From contig CALXKS010000074.1 of assembly GCA_944389015.1 (NCBI GenBank), forward strand, positions 16,969-80,968: a stretch of DNA of 64,000 nt, given 5' to 3'. Shown piece by piece: positions 1-8,316 of this stretch (position 1 is the stretch's first letter; every line of letters starts with the position of its first letter). Below the pieces are notes generated by a model that saw only the letters and a program-made list of their open reading frames with translations, was not told the DNA's origin and did not search any database. A program made the position numbers and the translations under genes. Origin of the DNA: an uncultured Spirochaetaceae bacterium. GTDB taxonomy: Bacteria; Spirochaetota; Spirochaetia; Sphaerochaetales; Sphaerochaetaceae.

Positions 1-2308
1 CAGATGCTACTTTCGGGGCAGCAGGTGCACCATGACCTTCAAAAGAACCATCAGCAAGCGTGAAGTTTGACAGCTTATATCTCGTCTCACTTGCTACAAT
101 CTGATTGTTCTTAATCTCAGCACTGTTAAGAAGAAGCTTAACATCTTTTGGTTCAGACCAATCCGTACCAGCAAATGCTGTTACATTAACTTCCTTTGTA
201 AGCTGCTTTCCTGTCTTATCAAGATAGGAAACAACTACTTTAAGAGTATTACCAGTTGCCTTGACTTCCTGCTGCTGTGATGACTTCTTCACATCGATAA
301 TCTCAGGATCCTCAGCGCCTGTCTTTGTGGTATAACCAGCGATAGCATAATCATCCTCATTGCCACTGATTGGATCATCAATAAGAGCAATGTATGTATC
401 AGCCTTAGCTGCTGTGATGCTTGATACATCGACATATGGTACACCAGCAGGGACTGTTATGATATCAGACTCGACATCACCGATTACAACAGAGACCTTT
501 GTCTCAGCTGCTGCGACTTCTGCCGGAAGCTTCTGGCTATCACCGTTGCCATCAACCCATGCAGTGTATGTTTCAGCATTCTCGCTTACTGTTCCAATCT
601 CATTGTATGTTCTGACTGTCCAAGTGATTCCAGAATCAAGCATTGGTCTATCAGTGCCTTCAAGCTTGTAAGTGTATGTTGGTACAAGCTCGATACCTGT
701 GATAGCAGGAGCCGACTGAAGAGTGATTGTTGCAATGCACTCTGTCAGAGGATCCTCTTCGCCGTAATCATAGAGGACAAATACATACAGATAACTTGTG
801 TCAGAAAGATTCTTTCCATCTTTAAGCTCGGTGAAGGAACCCTGAGCCGTTGAGTAAGCAATCTCAACCTCAGCTGCTGTAAGAGGAACAACCTCATCAT
901 CTATCTTAACAGAGATATCACTGAGAAGAGCTGTTGTAAGAGCTTCTCTTACATCAGTATCATAGTGCTGCTTGTAAAGGACTGGTGTCTCAGTAAGCTT
1001 TGCTGTAAGATCTATTACCTTAGCAACATGTGCTGGCTGAGCAGTTCCAATGACATAGAGATCAGCAGAAGGCTGTCCGAGATACTCGGCATATACAGCT
1101 ACATACGGACCAGCTGCAGGAACCTTTCCATCAGTAATCGCTGTAAGAGCAGAAACCTCTGTCGGCATATCAGGGCCATAAGCGAATCCGAACTTGAATG
1201 CAAGACCTTCATCAGATGCTGTGAGTCTGTCGAAAACTTCCTTCTCACCGTTGTAATACTTTGTCTCAACGATGATATCATCCGTTGTGTATTCAGGAAG
1301 GGCGGTACCAGCAATAAGCTTCTCTGCAGCAAAATTCTTTGCAGGCTTGATGTTAACAGTTACATTAGAAAGCGCAACTGCTGTACTGGTTACAGCTTCA
1401 AAATCCTCATAAACAGCCTTAACCTTGACGGCAGCACCAGTAGCAAGCATATTGCCATCGAGCAGAGGAAGTCCATTTCCATCAACCCACTCTACAGATG
1501 CAGGAACGACTTTATAAGTCTTAGCATCATCTTCGACAGTAGCTTCTACCTTTACCTTGCTCATATCGATTGCAGGAAGGTCTTCTGCATCACCATAATT
1601 GAGCTTTGGAAGTCTTCCATTATATGTCACTGTGATACCAGTAACTACTGCACCCTCTGGGAGTTCCTCGGATTCAGCTTCGCCGGTAAGAGTTACATCG
1701 AATGATGTCGTAGGAGCCTTCTCCTCATCAGTGTAACCAACAAGAGCATTGACTATTACTGTTGATACAGCACTGCCATTCTCAGCTATCTCTGCAGAAA
1801 CATCTTCAACAACGAGCTCATACTCATTTGATGAAAGAACCATTGTCTTCTCTGCGTTCTTGCTGTCGAAATAATGAGCAGTAACAACAACATCAGATGC
1901 AGGAATACCTGCAGCGTTAGCATAAGTCGTGCCTTTGACTTCTGCAGTGATGTAGTTGATTCTGTATGCGACAAGAGTACCCTCTGCATAGACGTTCTCA
2001 TTATCTACATTAAGTCCTGCAATAGCCCAAAGCTTCTCACCATTCTGAGCTTTGTGATCACCATCATCCTCATAAACAGTAAGAGTATTAAGAACTTCGC
2101 TCTTGCCATTATCATAGATGACCATTACGGAAAACTTGCTTGCATCGAATGCCTGACCTTCAAGTATATCTGCAGCGCCTTCCCTTGGGATGACCTGTGC
2201 ATCATTTACCTTCTGCGGCATATCGGGCCATGCTACCTGATCGGAGCAACCAGCAAGGATTGCAATTACGATCAGAGCAGCAGTCAATAAGATTGATTTC
2301 TTTTTCAT
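1..2308 (-). CDS. Ig-like repeat surface lipoprotein (3' end outside window)
   Basis: The reading frame is open from the ATG at 2306-2308 to the window edge, about 769 codons, so the C-terminus is missing. The N-terminus is a lipoprotein signal: MKKKS, a hydrophobic stretch, then a lipobox ending LAGC, so the mature protein should be lipid-anchored. The rest is Thr/Val/Asp-rich beta-type sequence in loosely repeated units of about 100 residues, like bacterial Ig-like domains. It is a paralogue of the lipoprotein at 4611-7073: same signal peptide start, similar first domain (FDASKF versus FDSNKF) and a near-identical upstream region. AGGAGAGG upstream can serve as ribosome-binding site. A surface or adhesive role is inferred; no enzyme motif was seen. 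Confidence 0.85.
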   Translation of the reverse strand, partial: MKKKSILLTAALIVIAILAGCSDQVAWPDMPQKVNDAQVIPREGAADILEGQAFDASKFSVMVIYDNGKSEVLNTLTVYEDDGDHKAQNGEKLWAIAGLNVDNENVYAEGTLVAYRINYITAEVKGTTYANAAGIPASDVVVTAHYFDSKNAEKTMVLSSNEYELVVEDVSAEIAENGSAVSTVIVNALVGYTDEEKAPTTSFDVTLTGEAESEELPEGAVVTGITVTYNGRLPKLNYGDAEDLPAIDMSKVKVEATVEDDAKTYKVVPASVEWVDGNGLPLLDGNMLATGAAVKVKAVYEDFEAVTSTAVALSNVTVNIKPAKNFAAEKLIAGTALPEYTTDDIIVETKYYNGEKEVFDRLTASDEGLAFKFGFAYGPDMPTEVSALTAITDGKVPAAGPYVAVYAEYLGQPSADLYVIGTAQPAHVAKVIDLTAKLTETPVLYKQHYDTDVREALTTALLSDISVKIDDEVVPLTAAEVEIAYSTAQGSFTELKDGKNLSDTSYLYVFVLYDYGEEDPLTECIATITLQSAPAITGIELVPTYTYKLEGTDRPMLDSGITWTVRTYNEIGTVSENAETYTAWVDGNGDSQKLPAEVAAAETKVSVVIGDVESDIITVPAGVPYVDVSSITAAKADTYIALIDDPISGNEDDYAIAGYTTKTGAEDPEIIDVKKSSQQQEVKATGNTLKVVVSYLDKTGKQLTKEVNVTAFAGTDWSEPKDVKLLLNSAEIKNNQIVASETRYKLSNFTLADGSFEGHGAPAAPKVAS

Positions 2309-2417
2309 TCTCTCAATCCTCTCCTCTACTAAATATCTGGATTTACTCTACCCTCCCCCGGTATCGAGTTGTCAAGGGAAAGAAAGCCATTATTTCAATG
2401 AATAGGGGGGTGAAATT
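2292..2417. repeat. 126-bp repeat, copy A (lipoprotein leader/promoter)
   Basis: This stretch matches 7057-7182 over about 126 bases with only about three differences that I could find (at 2345, 2354 and near 2399). It covers the first codons, ribosome-binding site and promoter of the first lipoprotein gene. The G-run region is interrupted here (five G, A, three G on the minus strand). Confidence 0.9.
2345..2375 (-). promoter_or_regulatory. Sigma70-type promoter with G-rich spacer
   Basis: On the minus strand a perfect -35 TTGACA (2370-2375) is followed by 19 bases and a weak -10 TAGAGT (2345-2350). The part of the spacer next to the -10 reads GGGGGAGGG. The spacing is two bases longer than optimal, so changes in the G-run would alter promoter strength. 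It drives the lipoprotein starting at 2308. Confidence 0.55.
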
Positions 2418-2547
2418 TATTTTTATGCGATTAAAATGCCAAAAATATCGGAATAAGATCCTCTTTCTGGAAACATGAAGCCGGATTCTATATCGATATA
2501 GCCTTCAAAGTTAAAGCTAGTGTATACTTTCATTGGAGTAATATTTG

Positions 2548-4218
2548 ATGAATGGTATTAAGCTTCCTATCGGTTCATCCAGTTTTGAATATATCAGAGA
2601 AAACCACCTTTACTATATCGACAAGACATCGATTATCAGAGAGGTCATGAACGATGGAGCTCAATCCATTCTTTTCACTCGTCCGAGAAGATTCGGGAAG
2701 ACTACGCTTCTTACTACCCTGCTCTCCTTCTTTGATATCACAAAGGACAGCAGAAAGCTTTTTGAAGGCCTTTCGATAATGGAAGACAGGAGGTTCATCG
2801 ATGAATGGATGAACAAGATTCCTGTAATATATCTATCTCTGAGAGAGATTGATGGAGATTCCTTTGAAACAGCATTCGGCATGCTTCAGAAGGAAATCGG
2901 GAAGATCTTCAAGAAGTATCATTTCCTTCTTGATGATGACATATTCCCAGACGACAGAGAGTCATTCAGAAGACTGATGACAGCATCCTCAACTGAGATT
3001 GACATCCGTTCATCAATGGCTCTGCTTGCTAGATTGCTTAGAAACCACTATAGGAAGCCAATCTTATTCCTCGTTGATGAATATGACGTTCCTTTGGACA
3101 AAGCATATGGCAATGGCTATTATGATCCGATGCTGAAGATCATCAGGGCAATCTTCTACTCTGTCCTGAAAGATAATAATGACCTTGCAAAAGGGATTCT
3201 CACTGGCTGTCTGAGGATATCAAAGGAAAGCATTTTCACAGGACTGAACAATCTTGCAGTCTACTCAATGACTGAGCCTAAATACGCTGATGCTTTCGGC
3301 TTTACGGAAAAAGAAGTAAATGGATTCCTCTATGATATAGGCCTTGCAGAAGCTGGATCTGTAATGAAGAAATGGTATGACGGATACAGGATAGGTACTG
3401 AAAGCTTATACACTCCATGGGATGTCATAAGCTATGCCAATACCCTTCTTGCTGATAGATCCTCATCTCCAAGGAACTACTGGGCCAACAGCAGTGACAA
3501 CGGGGTTATCACAAGGATGATCACAGAAACAGGGGCTTCCATTACAGATGAATACAGCGCCCTTATAGATGGCAGGGAAATCCCTGTGCATATCACAGAG
3601 AACCTTACATATGACGATCTTTACTCCAGCAAAGACAATATCTGGAGTCTTATGTTTGAATCGGGATACCTGACATTGGCAGGAGAATACAGCTCTGATT
3701 CACAGACAATGGTACGTATTCCTAATGAAGAAATAAGGCAGCTATTCGCAACGAAAGTAAAGGAATGGTTTTCTGCTGATATAAAGAACAAGGACATGAC
3801 CAAGCTCTTTGCAGCAATATGGGCAAAAGATGCAGAGACTGTTTCAGAGATAATCTCTGATTTCATGTTCAGGACCATAAGCTATTACGATTACAGCGAA
3901 GCATACTACCATGCATTCATTGCAGGGATACTTTCCGCATCCTCGGATATCACAGGATACATCGTCAGTTCCAATGATGAATCCGGAACAGGACGCCCGG
4001 ATATAATCTTAATGGATCCAGGCAGCAGAGCTGCTGCTGTATTCGAGTTCAAGAAAGCACCCTCAGAAGACGAAATGACCGATACCGCTGATAACGCAAT
4101 CAGACAGATCAGGGAAAGGAAATATGGCCTTGATCTCCCTGGATACAGGAGAATCATAGGCTATGGCGTTGCCCTATTCCAGAAAGATGCATTTGCAAAG
4201 ACAATCAGGATACTATGA
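2548..4218 (+). CDS. AAA-ATPase with C-terminal PD-(D/E)XK nuclease-like domain
   Basis: The protein of 556 residues begins with the conserved YIDKT segment and a Walker A-like RRFGKTT (about residues 46-52). A Walker B-like ILFLVDEYD lies near 180. The C-terminus has a nuclease-like core, GRPDII followed by AVFEFKKA, matching the D...ExK pattern. This is the AAA-ATPase-like / PD-(D/E)XK family (Pfam AAA-ATPase_like plus PDDEXK_9) that is multiplied in gut Bacteroidetes, Fusobacteria and spirochaetes; its cellular role is not known. The start is set at the ATG at 2548 because GGAG at 2535-2538 is 9 bases away; a TTG three bases earlier is possible. It sits between the two paralogous lipoprotein genes on the opposite strand. 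Confidence 0.9.
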   Translation: MNGIKLPIGSSSFEYIRENHLYYIDKTSIIREVMNDGAQSILFTRPRRFGKTTLLTTLLSFFDITKDSRKLFEGLSIMEDRRFIDEWMNKIPVIYLSLREIDGDSFETAFGMLQKEIGKIFKKYHFLLDDDIFPDDRESFRRLMTASSTEIDIRSSMALLARLLRNHYRKPILFLVDEYDVPLDKAYGNGYYDPMLKIIRAIFYSVLKDNNDLAKGILTGCLRISKESIFTGLNNLAVYSMTEPKYADAFGFTEKEVNGFLYDIGLAEAGSVMKKWYDGYRIGTESLYTPWDVISYANTLLADRSSSPRNYWANSSDNGVITRMITETGASITDEYSALIDGREIPVHITENLTYDDLYSSKDNIWSLMFESGYLTLAGEYSSDSQTMVRIPNEEIRQLFATKVKEWFSADIKNKDMTKLFAAIWAKDAETVSEIISDFMFRTISYYDYSEAYYHAFIAGILSASSDITGYIVSSNDESGTGRPDIILMDPGSRAAAVFEFKKAPSEDEMTDTADNAIRQIRERKYGLDLPGYRRIIGYGVALFQKDAFAKTIRIL

Positions 4219-4308
4219 CATGAAGAAGGCCCCAAAGATAGACTCTGGAGCCAACGGATATTTTATATAGGAACGAGATTGAATCTCTGTTTCCCTCTGT
4301 TAAGGAGC

Positions 4309-4506
4309 CTATCTCGAGCCCCTGTCTGCCCAGGTAGTATCACCTGATGCATAGCGCCTCTTGTAGTCCCTGACCGTATAAGTATTCAGTCCTGCAATCT
4401 GCGCCGTCTTCTTGTAGCCATATCCCTCTTCAAACAGCTGAAGGCATTCCTGCCGCTTGTCCATTGAGATCCTTTGTTTCCGGAGGGACTCTACTTTCTC
4501 TTCCAT
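4309..4506 (-). CDS. Small helix-turn-helix protein (IS3 orfA-like HTH)
   Basis: This predicts a 65-residue protein. The start at 4506 is fixed by a strong AGGAGG (4513-4518) six bases upstream; a longer frame to 4599 has no such signal. Residues about 15-52 form a helix-turn-helix (GYGYKKTAQIAGLN then TYTVRDYKRRY) of the type found at the N-terminus of IS3-family OrfA transposase subunits and in small stand-alone proteins. It ends soon after the HTH, so it is either a truncated transposase fragment or a free-standing DNA-binding protein. Its own promoter and an adjacent palindrome favour a living gene. It lies downstream of the second lipoprotein, same strand. Confidence 0.6.
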   Translation of the reverse strand: MEEKVESLRKQRISMDKRQECLQLFEEGYGYKKTAQIAGLNTYTVRDYKRRYASGDTTWADRGSR

Positions 4507-4542
4507 AGTCGGCCTCCTAGAAAGATCGCCTGCTCCAGTCCG

Positions 4543-4589
4543 GATATAGACCGGAACAGGCTGTCTGTCACACATCGGAATTCCGATGT
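4543..4589 (-). promoter_or_regulatory. Promoter with adjacent 18-bp perfect palindrome
   Basis: On the minus strand, GTGACA (4566-4571), 17 bases, then TATATC (4543-4548) make a plausible promoter for the 65-residue HTH gene. Directly upstream of the -35 is a perfect 18-base palindrome, ACATCGGAATTCCGATGT (4572-4589), a good operator candidate. The palindrome could also fold in the lipoprotein mRNA, whose stop codon is at 4611. Confidence 0.45.
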
Positions 4590-4610
4590 TCCTTATCAAA
4601 GGATCTTGGA

Positions 4611-7073
4611 TTACTCGGTATAAACACCCAAAGTGATATCCAGTACCTTCTCTGTCTTTGTTAAGTTCGCAGTATTGTAATAAGTGAATGTGAATGTGTA
4701 ATTTGAATTCATATCACCAGTGACAGTCCCTGCATCCTCATTAACAAAAGTACCAGAGCACCATACAGCAGGATCTGCGATTACTACATCACCCTTTCCG
4801 GTAAAGGAATCTGGAGAAATAGAGAATTTCGCAATTTCGTATACTGTTCCCTGTTCGAACTTCTTGAACTCTTTTCCATCATAGAGAAGAACAGGTTCCT
4901 GCTCCAGTGTTGTGACATATGGTGTACCAACAATTGTTACATTCACAGGTGCTGTTGCATCGGTCTTGCCTTCTGCGTCAGTGTATGTGATGACAACAGG
5001 AATTACATTTTCACCAGTCTCTAGAGTCTTGCTCGCATTGACCTTTACAGCAGTAACCTTTACAAGACTGTCTTTTACTGTTTCATAATCGACACCCTGC
5101 GTAACATCATAAGACTCTGTGTCAATAGTAAAGTTCGAAGTAATGAGAGCAGTATCAATCTTTGTACCAACAGCATAAAGCTTCTCGGCATCGTTTGGCT
5201 TAAGGACAAACTCAGGTGCCGGTGAAACAAAACTCCTTCCTGCATCGATTATTACATTCGTAAATACAGCCGGATTATCTGTCACATAAAGAGTGTATGT
5301 CAGATTTTCTTTTCCAACTGTTTCAGGAATTTCTGCATATGCACCATCACTATCCAGAACAGTGTAATCGGTGAAATCCTTATCGATAGCATTTCCAGCT
5401 GCATCCTTTGCAACAACATTCACATGGACATAATTTCCAATCATCGGATTTGTTATGTCTGCACCAGAAGCTGTTGTATATGTGTCTTCCGGAGTAAGAA
5501 TTGCTATAACAGGATCTGTATCAAGCTCAATTGTTTCAAAATATGAGAGTTCCTCACCCATATATGTTGCATCAACCTTGATAAGAATATCAGCTGCATT
5601 AAGGAGAGCATCATAATCACCATCGTCCGTCGGTTCAGCTGTTGAAAGAGCTGTATCCTCATCAAGATAGTAATATGCTGCGATTGCATCTGACTTTGGA
5701 AGTACAACAGTTGATCCATCACTCATAGATACTGTTATCGATACAAGCTGTGTCTGATCGAATACTGGCAGAGCATTATAATACTGTGTTGCAGGAACAG
5801 CACTTGTATAATACGCATCAGCAAGCTTGATTCCCGTGATTGCAACAGGTTCTGCCTCTTCTGGTCCAACAAGCTCCTCTGCAGTGAATGCATATGTAGC
5901 ACTATAAATACCGTTGTAGTTTACACGTACTCCAAGTGGATCTGTTCCTTCAGGAACGGTTGTTCCCTTGTACTCCTGGCTCTTGGACATATACATGAAT
6001 GCAGAAGCATCAAGAGTAAGCTCCTCAGGATCGTTGCCATCAACAACCATTGTGACAATGTAGTCAGCTGGGTTGATTGCAGGAATTGCTTCGCCTCTTA
6101 CGAGCTTGGCATCGGATTCATATGTAACTGAAATCTCAACATCTGAATATCCTGTTACATTTCCGAATACGACAACGCCATCATACTCTGCTCTGATTGC
6201 AAGATCATCCTGATTTGCTGTCTGAGTAAGATCAAGAGATCTGATCGGGCGGTGAGTTGTTGCATCAACGAAGCTGAACTCAATACCAGGATCCTCTGTA
6301 AGAGTGACTGGGTCTGTCTCGTCTTCTACTTTAGCAGAAACATTCACATCCTCAAATGCGATCTCAGGAAGCTCTGCATAGTTGAAAGGCATGAAGTTTC
6401 CGTTCCAGGATACAGCTGTGATCTCCTCAACGACAACAGGAGTAACGGGCTTGTCTGTTACTGTAACCTGAATCGGTGCAAGGAAATCCTTACTGCCACC
6501 AACAGCGGTCTCAACCTTGAGTGTTGCGCCTACAGCCTCTGCTGCTTCTTCTGGTTTTCCTGCATCATAAGCATTGAATGTCACAGTATACTCATTTGAG
6601 CTGAGTGGCATTGTCTTGGCAACACCGTTTGCATAATAGGATGCTGTAACCACATAGTCCGTATTCTGACCGATCTTCGGATTTTCTCCTACAGTTGCAC
6701 TATAGGATTCCGGACCACCTGTTACCTCGATCTTATCAATGTCATAAACGGAGACAGAAAGCTCACGGTAGATATCATTGCCCTTAATATCTGTTGCTGT
6801 GTAAGTTACGTAGGAATTCTCTGTAACTTTACCTTCACTTGCTGAATCAAGGGATACTGAGCCTACAGTCTTTGAGCTGCTGCCATCAAGATAGGTTACC
6901 TCAACCTCGAATTTATTTGAATCGAAGTTCTGACCTGTGAGGAAATCACCTATCTGAGTGATCTTCGCATCTGTTACGGTCTTCGGGTATACTACTGAAT
7001 CCGAGCAGCCGACGAATGTCATTGCTGCAAGGATAGCAACCACGAGAGACACAAGAATTGATTTCTTTTTCAT
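4611..7073 (-). CDS. Ig-like repeat surface lipoprotein, 820 residues
   Basis: A complete paralogue of the gene at 1-2308. The N-terminus has a lipoprotein signal peptide ending FVGC (Cys near residue 23). The rest is a chain of beta-rich, Ig-like units of roughly 90-110 residues rich in Val, Thr, Asp and Ala, with recurring phrases such as SNEYTV and VTVTDKP. Cysteines are absent after the lipid-anchor Cys. No catalytic motif is visible; a surface-exposed or adhesin-like role is inferred from the architecture. The promoter upstream carries an uninterrupted run of nine G between -35 and -10, so expression may switch on and off. The sequence is more AT-rich than the housekeeping genes further on. 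Confidence 0.88.
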   Translation of the reverse strand: MKKKSILVSLVVAILAAMTFVGCSDSVVYPKTVTDAKITQIGDFLTGQNFDSNKFEVEVTYLDGSSSKTVGSVSLDSASEGKVTENSYVTYTATDIKGNDIYRELSVSVYDIDKIEVTGGPESYSATVGENPKIGQNTDYVVTASYYANGVAKTMPLSSNEYTVTFNAYDAGKPEEAAEAVGATLKVETAVGGSKDFLAPIQVTVTDKPVTPVVVEEITAVSWNGNFMPFNYAELPEIAFEDVNVSAKVEDETDPVTLTEDPGIEFSFVDATTHRPIRSLDLTQTANQDDLAIRAEYDGVVVFGNVTGYSDVEISVTYESDAKLVRGEAIPAINPADYIVTMVVDGNDPEELTLDASAFMYMSKSQEYKGTTVPEGTDPLGVRVNYNGIYSATYAFTAEELVGPEEAEPVAITGIKLADAYYTSAVPATQYYNALPVFDQTQLVSITVSMSDGSTVVLPKSDAIAAYYYLDEDTALSTAEPTDDGDYDALLNAADILIKVDATYMGEELSYFETIELDTDPVIAILTPEDTYTTASGADITNPMIGNYVHVNVVAKDAAGNAIDKDFTDYTVLDSDGAYAEIPETVGKENLTYTLYVTDNPAVFTNVIIDAGRSFVSPAPEFVLKPNDAEKLYAVGTKIDTALITSNFTIDTESYDVTQGVDYETVKDSLVKVTAVKVNASKTLETGENVIPVVITYTDAEGKTDATAPVNVTIVGTPYVTTLEQEPVLLYDGKEFKKFEQGTVYEIAKFSISPDSFTGKGDVVIADPAVWCSGTFVNEDAGTVTGDMNSNYTFTFTYYNTANLTKTEKVLDITLGVYTE

Positions 7074-7182
7074 TCTCTCAATCCTCTCCTCTACTAAATA
7101 TCTGGATTTCCTCTACCCCCCCCCGGTATCGAGTTGTCAAGGGAAAGAAAGCCATTATTTCAACGAATAGGGGGGTGAAATT
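7057..7182. repeat. 126-bp repeat, copy B (lipoprotein leader/promoter)
   Basis: Second copy of the repeat at 2292-2417, covering the first codons, ribosome-binding site and promoter of the second lipoprotein. It differs from copy A mainly in having a pure run of nine G (minus strand, 7116-7124). A second run of six G on the plus strand (7170-7175) is shared by both copies. Confidence 0.9.
7110..7140 (-). promoter_or_regulatory. Promoter with nine-G homopolymer in spacer
   Basis: Minus strand: -35 TTGACA (7135-7140), a 19-base spacer that ends in nine consecutive G (7116-7124), then -10 TAGAGG (7110-7115). Length changes in such a run by strand slippage would move the spacer toward or away from 17 bases. 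Poly-G tracts in promoters of Treponema pallidum tpr genes are known to act this way. Confidence 0.55.
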
Positions 7183-7300
7183 CCTTTTGTCTTAAACACT
7201 TTTTGGAGATTATGATGGAAAAACAGCTATAAACCAGAGTCGATTGCTCTTTTTCCTGAATATCATGAATGCTTATATGCAGACTGACTTAGGATATCAT

Positions 7301-7322
7301 GAAAAGAGCCGGATCTCCCGGC
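7301..7322 (-). terminator. Intrinsic terminator after DUF362 gene
   Basis: On the minus strand a stem GCCGG/CCGGC (7308-7322) with a five-base loop is followed by TCTTTTC (7301-7307), eleven bases past the DUF362 stop codon. Confidence 0.6.
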
Positions 7323-7333
7323 CCCTTCTGCTC

Positions 7334-8224
7334 TTAGAACTCTATCAGCTCGTAATCCCTTGTTCCATAGCCGAGAGCTGCTGCGGCTTCAATCGTGTGG
7401 ATTCCATTGCGGCTATTGACGCGCTCCATGAAGTGCTCCTTTCCTGGATCATCTGAGTTCATCACAAGATCGATGCATGCCTGATCGATCGCAACCGGAT
7501 CGAGGGATGCAAGTATTCCTATATCCTTCATGCATGGATCTTCTGCAACCTGGCAGCAATCACAGTCAACGGATAGATTCTTCATCACATTTATGAATGC
7601 GATCCTTCCCTTGAAATAATCGACAACGCTCATCGCTGCATCCGCCATGGCTTCGGCGAATTCGTCTTTTCCCGCATGCATCTTCCAGGTATCGAATCTG
7701 TCATCGGTCTTGCCAGCTGAATGGATCAGGGCCTTCCCTGCCCTGCTTGCGCATCCGATCGAAAGCTGCTTAAGAGCTCCGCCGTAACCGCCCATCGGAT
7801 GCCCCTTGAAATGGGCAAGGACAATCATGGAATCATAGTTCTCGATATTCTTTCCGACAACGTTCTGCTTCAGTATCTTCCCATGAGGTATCTGCCAGAC
7901 CGCATCAGGTCCTTCTGCATCCATTAGATCTACAGGAAAGTACTTAGTCCAACCATGCTCTTCGAGAAGCTTTCGGTGGGACTCAGTGTTATCGCGGACA
8001 CCACCTGCGGCATCGCCATATGCTGTATTGCACTCTACGATCGTGCCATCAAGCTCATCCACCATCGGCTTCCAGAACTCTGGATGGAGATAGTTCTGGT
8101 TTCCCTTCTCCCCCGAATGGATCTTCACAGCAACCTTGCCTGGAAGTTCTATACCAAGCTTATGATACGCTTCTACGACTTTGCCAGGGGTTATCTCCTT
8201 AGTGAAATATACCTTTGCCTTCAT
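7334..8224 (-). CDS. DUF362 domain-containing protein
   Basis: A 296-residue cytoplasmic protein matching the DUF362 family from end to end: the conserved VAVKIHSGEKGN near residues 31-42, FKGHPMGGYGGALKQLSIGCASR near 137-160, and DPVAIDQACIDLV near 245. The family is often fused to ferredoxin domains; none is present, though a Cys cluster, DCDCC plus nearby Cys, sits near residues 223-235 and could hold metal. Function is unknown for this family. The start at 8224 is preferred over an ATG seven codons earlier because GGAGG (8229-8233) precedes it. The gene is single, ends in a terminator, and has its own promoter with two operator-like repeats. Confidence 0.85.
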   Translation of the reverse strand: MKAKVYFTKEITPGKVVEAYHKLGIELPGKVAVKIHSGEKGNQNYLHPEFWKPMVDELDGTIVECNTAYGDAAGGVRDNTESHRKLLEEHGWTKYFPVDLMDAEGPDAVWQIPHGKILKQNVVGKNIENYDSMIVLAHFKGHPMGGYGGALKQLSIGCASRAGKALIHSAGKTDDRFDTWKMHAGKDEFAEAMADAAMSVVDYFKGRIAFINVMKNLSVDCDCCQVAEDPCMKDIGILASLDPVAIDQACIDLVMNSDDPGKEHFMERVNSRNGIHTIEAAAALGYGTRDYELIEF

Positions 8225-8238
8225 ATTGCCTCCGCATT

Positions 8239-8289
8239 CTGACATAGTGTCAGCAATAGTAATGTACAGTCATTCTGACACTGCGTCAA
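8239..8289 (-). promoter_or_regulatory. Promoter of DUF362 gene with twin operators
   Basis: Minus strand: TTGACG (8284-8289), 17 bases, TACATT (8261-8266). Two copies of the pattern ATTCTGACAnnnYGTCA occur. One is a perfect inverted repeat CTGACA-TAG-TGTCAG (8239-8253) between -10 and the ribosome-binding site. The other, TGACA-CTG-CGTCA (8276-8288), overlaps the -35. This is the arrangement expected for repression by a dimeric regulator such as a TetR-type protein. Confidence 0.55.
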
Positions 8290-8316
8290 TATCATTGCTT
8301 TGTTGCGGATCGCATC

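Noticed and set aside
965..1705. 246-codon plus-strand open frame
   Set aside because: It lies antisense inside the lipoprotein gene, whose frame has consistent Ig-like protein sequence; the antisense product is Cys/Ser/Leu-rich without family likeness.
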